This document shows positions 5,261-7,988 of a stretch of 7,988 bases of DNA, piece after piece. A program made the position numbers and the translations under genes. This stretch comes from Candidatus Brockarchaeota archaeon (lineage in GTDB: Archaea; Thermoproteota; EX4484-205; DTQO01). Location of the stretch: positions 1-7,988 of the forward strand of contig JAFNJA010000095.1 in NCBI GenBank assembly GCA_017601265.1, written 5' to 3'. The number at the start of each line of letters is the position of its first letter. The stretch's first letter is position 1. The notes under the pieces are model-generated. The model did not search any database. It saw nothing but the letters and a program-made list of their open reading frames with translations, and was not told the origin of the DNA.

Positions 5261-6247
5261 TTTACATGCGTTTACGAAAGCTGAAATCTTATTTGGATTA
5301 TTGCCTTCGCAAATGGATTTATCCACCTCCACCCACATATGGTTCACCCCCATGCCGGCTACTTGTATGACCCATTGCCTTACCTCTTCCTCAGTCATCG
5401 TTGCCAACTTGAAAGTCGGGAGCAACCAATTGAACGGTATGTCCGTCAGTTTCCTTATGATCTTGGGGTTTAGCTTTGGCGAGACCGACGGTTCGTAAAA
5501 GGCTATGCCTATCTCGGCCAGGTACCTGAGGTGGCCAGGGCTTAAATTCTCGCAATGCACAACGCGCCTGCCAGTCGTTATTCCCCTGTAGTATTGATCC
5601 CAATATGGGATGACGAACTTGGTCCACAGTGAAGGGTGGATGAAACTTGCAAAGTCGTCAGCCAGTCCACCGCTATTCCGGTCGATCTTTTCTTCCCCGT
5701 TTACCTCTCTAATGAATTGTATAAACATGATAATGCTTTTAGTCAAAAGTTTAAGGAATTGTTCCGCCTTGTTTGGTTCCTTATGAATGTCGCTGAAGAA
5801 TCCTTGGCCGCGCAGAAGCCCCGCTGATGTAATCGGTCCTTCCCAGCCAAAACCACCGAATGGGATTCTTTCATTGGGAAAAGCGTTCACCAAGTATCTG
5901 TGCATTTTTTGATAATGGACAAATAACGGATTTGCCTTGAAGTCGATTTCCCCTTCTAAAACTTCTATGCCCTCGTCGAGACTCGAAAAAACGGGTTTGG
6001 CATAGGGCTCCGAATCCTCCGGAAAAACGATTCCGCAGCCAAGACACGCAACGTGGCCGTATGAGAGCGGAGGGCATGAGGCGCTTGGATGCGAAACGTT
6101 ACCTCTAAAAACCTCCGTGAGCCTTGACCTGCCAAGTTTGTAGGCACGGACGCAGGATTCGGGATCCAAGTAAAATTCGTCGATTCCCACGCCCGCTAAG
6201 TAAGGCAGCGTCTCTTCTTCGATCACCGTGACGGACCAATTTATCAA
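5231..6247 (-). CDS. Uroporphyrinogen decarboxylase/MtaA-superfamily protein (possible corrinoid methyltransferase)
   Basis: This 338-residue protein has the UroD-superfamily barrel used by haem-pathway decarboxylases and by cobalamin-dependent methyltransferases such as MtaA and CmuA. Visible signatures are GFGWEGPITSAGLLRG (about 131-146, the family's G-P-hydrophobic strand), GGLADDFASFIHPSLW (193-208, the D-D...P element) and VVHCENLSPGHLRYLAEIG (229-247), whose His231-x-Cys233 resembles the zinc-binding H-x-C of methylcobamide:CoM methyltransferases. The usual N-terminal T-x-RER helix is absent. Degenerate paralogues of this superfamily are common in archaea and anaerobes, and the methyl donor is unknown. 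The start is TTG 6247, fixed by an in-frame TAG two codons upstream and by GAGG 7 nt before the start. The tail after KEID (LGAGSS) overlaps the transposase remnant and may have been replaced by the insertion, though length and final helix look nearly complete. A haem-pathway role is unlikely given the missing N-terminal arginine motif. Confidence 0.82.
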   Translation of the reverse strand: MINWSVTVIEEETLPYLAGVGIDEFYLDPESCVRAYKLGRSRLTEVFRGNVSHPSASCPPLSYGHVACLGCGIVFPEDSEPYAKPVFSSLDEGIEVLEGEIDFKANPLFVHYQKMHRYLVNAFPNERIPFGGFGWEGPITSAGLLRGQGFFSDIHKEPNKAEQFLKLLTKSIIMFIQFIREVNGEEKIDRNSGGLADDFASFIHPSLWTKFVIPYWDQYYRGITTGRRVVHCENLSPGHLRYLAEIGIAFYEPSVSPKLNPKIIRKLTDIPFNWLLPTFKLATMTEEEVRQWVIQVAGMGVNHMWVEVDKSICEGNNPNKISAFVNACKEIDLGAGSS

Positions 6248-6254
6248 ATTCTAT

Positions 6255-6258
6255 CCTC
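6255..6258 (-). promoter_or_regulatory. Ribosome binding site fixing the TTG start of the UroD-like gene
   Basis: GAGG lies 7 nt upstream of TTG 6247 on the minus strand. Together with the TAG just upstream in frame, it settles this non-ATG start and suggests translation from a transcript with a leader, for example read-through from the aminotransferase gene. Confidence 0.5.
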
Positions 6259-6296
6259 TTCCCTGACCTATGCCTGTCCCAGTTGAGTGGACGATG

Positions 6297-6494
6297 TCAT
6301 GATTGGGGAGCCTGGATGCGCAAGGAGCCATAGTGCCCGTGATGGGCGGATAGGTGGATGCCCTTTTCGATGAAGGTGAACGGGTAAGGCTTCCCCCATG
6401 CCCCTTCCGAGTGAATGGTAGAAATGATAATAAGCGCGTTCTTATAGGTGGCATAGGTCAACGATCTTGAAGCCTCTTCGTTGCCTAGTAAGGA
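6297..6494 (-). pseudogene. Short ORF resembling the C-terminal remnant of a larger protein
   Basis: Between the aminotransferase and the UroD-like gene, one minus-strand frame is open from just after a TAG (6497-6495) to a TGA at 6299-6297. It reads LLGNEEASRSLTYATYKNA, then IIISTIHSEGAWGKPYPFTF and IEKGIHLSAHHGHYGSL. Its composition is protein-like, and the first half faintly recalls the C-terminal helix of Gfo/Idh/MocA-type oxidoreductases, which are common neighbours of sugar aminotransferases. The only usable start is a TTG at 6461-6459 (54 aa) without a clear ribosome binding site. I read it as the stump of a deleted gene, but it could be a small genuine ORF or chance. The rest of the 260-base gap shows nothing clear. 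Confidence 0.3.
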
Positions 6495-6507
6495 CTAAAG
6501 CATCTTT

Positions 6508-7752
6508 TCACGCGCTTCCTTCCCTTATACGCTCAACGGTCTCGATTAGCGCCGCGCACACGTACTCGTTGTCTTCGGTCGTCATCAGCGGATGGATTGA
6601 AAGGCAGAAGAGCCGTTCGCCAAGCTTGTTGCTTCTTGGCAAATCCTGCCCAACGGTCAGCTGCCCCAATAGCGGCACCTCCCGGTATTGGGGCGGGTTC
6701 GCGACGACGCACCCAACTCCGTAATCCTCTCCCATGATCTTGACCAGCTTGTCCCTCTTTTCGCCCGCCCACCCTTCGGGGACCAGGCAGGTGTAAAGGT
6801 AGAACGTATGCCAGCAGTCGGGCGGTTCGTAAGGCAGCGTGAGCTCAGGCACGCCCTCAAGCAGCTTGTTCCTTTCGTGGGCGATTCGCCGCCTCCTTTC
6901 TATCATCTCGTCAAGACGGCGGAGCTGGACGGATCCGACCGCCGCTTGCACGGTCGTCATTTTGTAATTCGTTCCCCACCTCCTTCCAGTAGTAGCGCCG
7001 AATTGGCGGATGTCCTTCAGCCGTTCTGCCAATTCGTCATCGTCCGTGGTTATCGCGCCGCCTTCGCCGAGCGTCGTCATGTTTTTCATCGAGTGAAAGC
7101 TGAAGACCGTCATCCAGCCCTTCTTGCCGATGCGGGTGCCTCGGTATTTCCCACCGCAGGCTCTGGCCGCGTCGCCGATGACCTTCAAAGGCCCGTGCTT
7201 CGGATGTGGATGGCGCTCCGCTATGTCTAGAAGTTCGTCCATCGGCGCCGACAGGCCGTTCATGTGCACAGGGAAAATCGCGCGCGTGCGAGGCGTAATC
7301 CGCCTTTCCACGTCAGCTGGGTCGGCTTGAAAAGTCCGCTCATCCACCTCGCACCACACGACCTTGCCGCCCTGCCCGATGACGGCAAGCGGCGCCGCCC
7401 TGAAGTTGATTGCCGGAACTATCACCTCGTCCCCCGGTTCAAGGTCGAGGGCCATCATCGCCATGTCGAGGCCCGTTCCAGCGCCGTTTATGGCGATGCA
7501 GTGCTTCGTGCCGCAAAAATCCGCAAACTCGCGCTCGAACTTCTCAAGCGGGTTGCCCTCCACGTATTTGCCCCTCAGGGAGCCTATGAAGCCTATCGAC
7601 GGGTCCATGGACGCGCGGATGGTGTCGACGACCGCCTTGATCTCCTCGTCCGTGTAATACGCTCCTAGGTAGGGCTCGCCCTGGGAGTAGATCGTTGACC
7701 TCTGCCGTGCCAAAATCTGCTTCCTTCTTTTCGCGTCGATCATTCCACTCAT
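6508..7752 (-). CDS. DegT/DnrJ/EryC1/StrS-family PLP-dependent sugar aminotransferase
   Basis: Members of this family transfer an amino group, usually from glutamate or glutamine, to a keto-sugar nucleotide or cyclitol; some relatives instead act as dehydratases. The 414 residues match a complete fold-type I enzyme. LEKFEREFADFCGTKHCIAING (69-90) is the N-terminal part of the cofactor fold. VIVPAINFRA (110-119) is the loop after GDEV. VIGDAARACGGKYRG (191-205) carries Asp194, which binds the pyridinium nitrogen. VFSFHSMKNMTTLGEGG (216-232) carries the Schiff-base Lys223. GTNYKMTTVQAAVGSVQLRRLD (260-281) is the family signature. With the Lys present, an aminotransferase is more likely than a 3-dehydratase, in which it is His. 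The ATG at 7752 is chosen; a second ATG lies at 7743. A TTAATACT box sits about 26 nt upstream, and the stop of a possible small ORF overlaps the start as ATGA. The UroD-like gene follows 260 nt downstream. The substrate is unknown. Confidence 0.93.
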   Translation of the reverse strand: MSGMIDAKRRKQILARQRSTIYSQGEPYLGAYYTDEEIKAVVDTIRASMDPSIGFIGSLRGKYVEGNPLEKFEREFADFCGTKHCIAINGAGTGLDMAMMALDLEPGDEVIVPAINFRAAPLAVIGQGGKVVWCEVDERTFQADPADVERRITPRTRAIFPVHMNGLSAPMDELLDIAERHPHPKHGPLKVIGDAARACGGKYRGTRIGKKGWMTVFSFHSMKNMTTLGEGGAITTDDDELAERLKDIRQFGATTGRRWGTNYKMTTVQAAVGSVQLRRLDEMIERRRRIAHERNKLLEGVPELTLPYEPPDCWHTFYLYTCLVPEGWAGEKRDKLVKIMGEDYGVGCVVANPPQYREVPLLGQLTVGQDLPRSNKLGERLFCLSIHPLMTTEDNEYVCAALIETVERIREGSA

Positions 7753-7892
7753 CTCTTTCCGTTGGTGTGGCTGGCAAGTATTAATCGTTTTCTTACCTCC
7801 AGCTTCGTTACGTACCTAGTATCCTTCTTTACCTTCCTTTCACGAGTGAGCTGCAAAATGGAGTTCTCGTTTCCGAGTTCATGGCTGGGCAT
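7749..7892 (-). CDS. Possible small ORF (or gene remnant) overlapping the aminotransferase start
   Basis: A minus-strand frame is open from after a TAA (7970-7968) to a TGA at 7751-7749, which overlaps the aminotransferase ATG in the ATGA arrangement typical of translational coupling. From its ATG (7892) it would encode 47 residues: MPSHELGNENSILQL, then a very basic tail RERKVKKDTRYVTKLEVRKR. The frame upstream of the ATG also looks protein-like (LAADPPRLDGRRQDPWWH) but has no start codon, so this may be the tail of a decayed gene. A competing view is that the stretch is simply the promoter region of the aminotransferase, since a TATA-like box lies inside it. I do not recognise the protein. 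Confidence 0.22.
   Translation of the reverse strand: MPSHELGNENSILQLTRERKVKKDTRYVTKLEVRKRLILASHTNGKR
7776..7783 (-). promoter_or_regulatory. TATA-like box for the aminotransferase gene
   Basis: TTAATACT on the minus strand is centred about 26-27 nt upstream of the ATG at 7752, placing the transcription start at or next to the start codon. This is the third such arrangement in the window and supports leaderless transcription. Confidence 0.42.
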
Positions 7893-7988
7893 GCTATGCC
7901 ACCAAGGGTCCTGCCGCCGTCCGTCGAGGCGAGGCGGGTCGGCTGCAAGCTGAGTAAAAATGTTAAATTAAAAAGGGTTGTCTGCCTC

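Noticed and set aside
6251..6454. 67-codon minus-strand ORF upstream of the UroD-like gene
   Set aside because: Its proline/serine/arginine-rich translation does not look like a protein; the frame at 6297-6494 in the same place looks better.
6688..7668. Plus-strand ORFs of 134-180 codons opposite the aminotransferase
   Set aside because: They are shadows caused by the GC-rich codon bias of the aminotransferase on the other strand.

Overview
All supported genes lie on the minus strand, and the window reads as archaeal, probably a thermophilic Thermoproteota/Bathyarchaeia-type genome (inference; no rRNA or other phylogenetic marker is present). The reasons are TATA-like boxes about 26 nt upstream of several start codons (leaderless-style initiation), frequent GTG/TTG starts, an AbrB-type VapB with a PIN toxin, and a sequon-rich exported protein with a C-terminal membrane anchor and basic tail. 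Base composition is a mosaic: GC-rich over the aminotransferase, more AT-rich over the toxin-antitoxin pair and the gene-poor stretch beside it.

From right to left (the direction of transcription): a possible small ORF (7749-7892) whose stop overlaps the start of a PLP-dependent DegT/DnrJ/EryC1/StrS sugar aminotransferase (6508-7752); a short ORF that looks like the broken 3' end of a gene (6297-6494); a uroporphyrinogen-decarboxylase/cobalamin-methyltransferase superfamily protein (5231-6247); and a decayed DDE transposase resembling the IS6/IS240 group (4824-5260) that directly abuts and overlaps the 3' end of the UroD-like gene. Next comes a vapBC toxin-antitoxin pair (4120-4753), in which the full PIN domain is reached only if VapC starts at a CTG codon. 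A gene-poor stretch of about 500 bases (3604-4119) follows, holding a perfect 17-bp inverted repeat around a 61-nt centre (MITE-like) and two hairpins.

The left third holds a large exported, membrane-anchored protein with an Ig-like domain (1858-3603), an apparently cytoplasmic clan GH-A-like glycoside hydrolase with a collagen-binding-type C-terminal domain (317-1645), and the N-terminus of a membrane-anchored protein running off the left edge (1-290).

Functionally the window combines carbohydrate metabolism (glycoside hydrolase, sugar aminotransferase), a possible one-carbon or corrinoid methyltransferase, and a cell-surface protein, with an accessory island of toxin-antitoxin, dead transposase and repeat element in the middle. 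I see no coherent new multi-gene system. The best leads are the CTG-start vapC, the inverted-repeat element and its possible link to the dead transposase, and the transposase fossil that may supply the last codons of the UroD-like gene.
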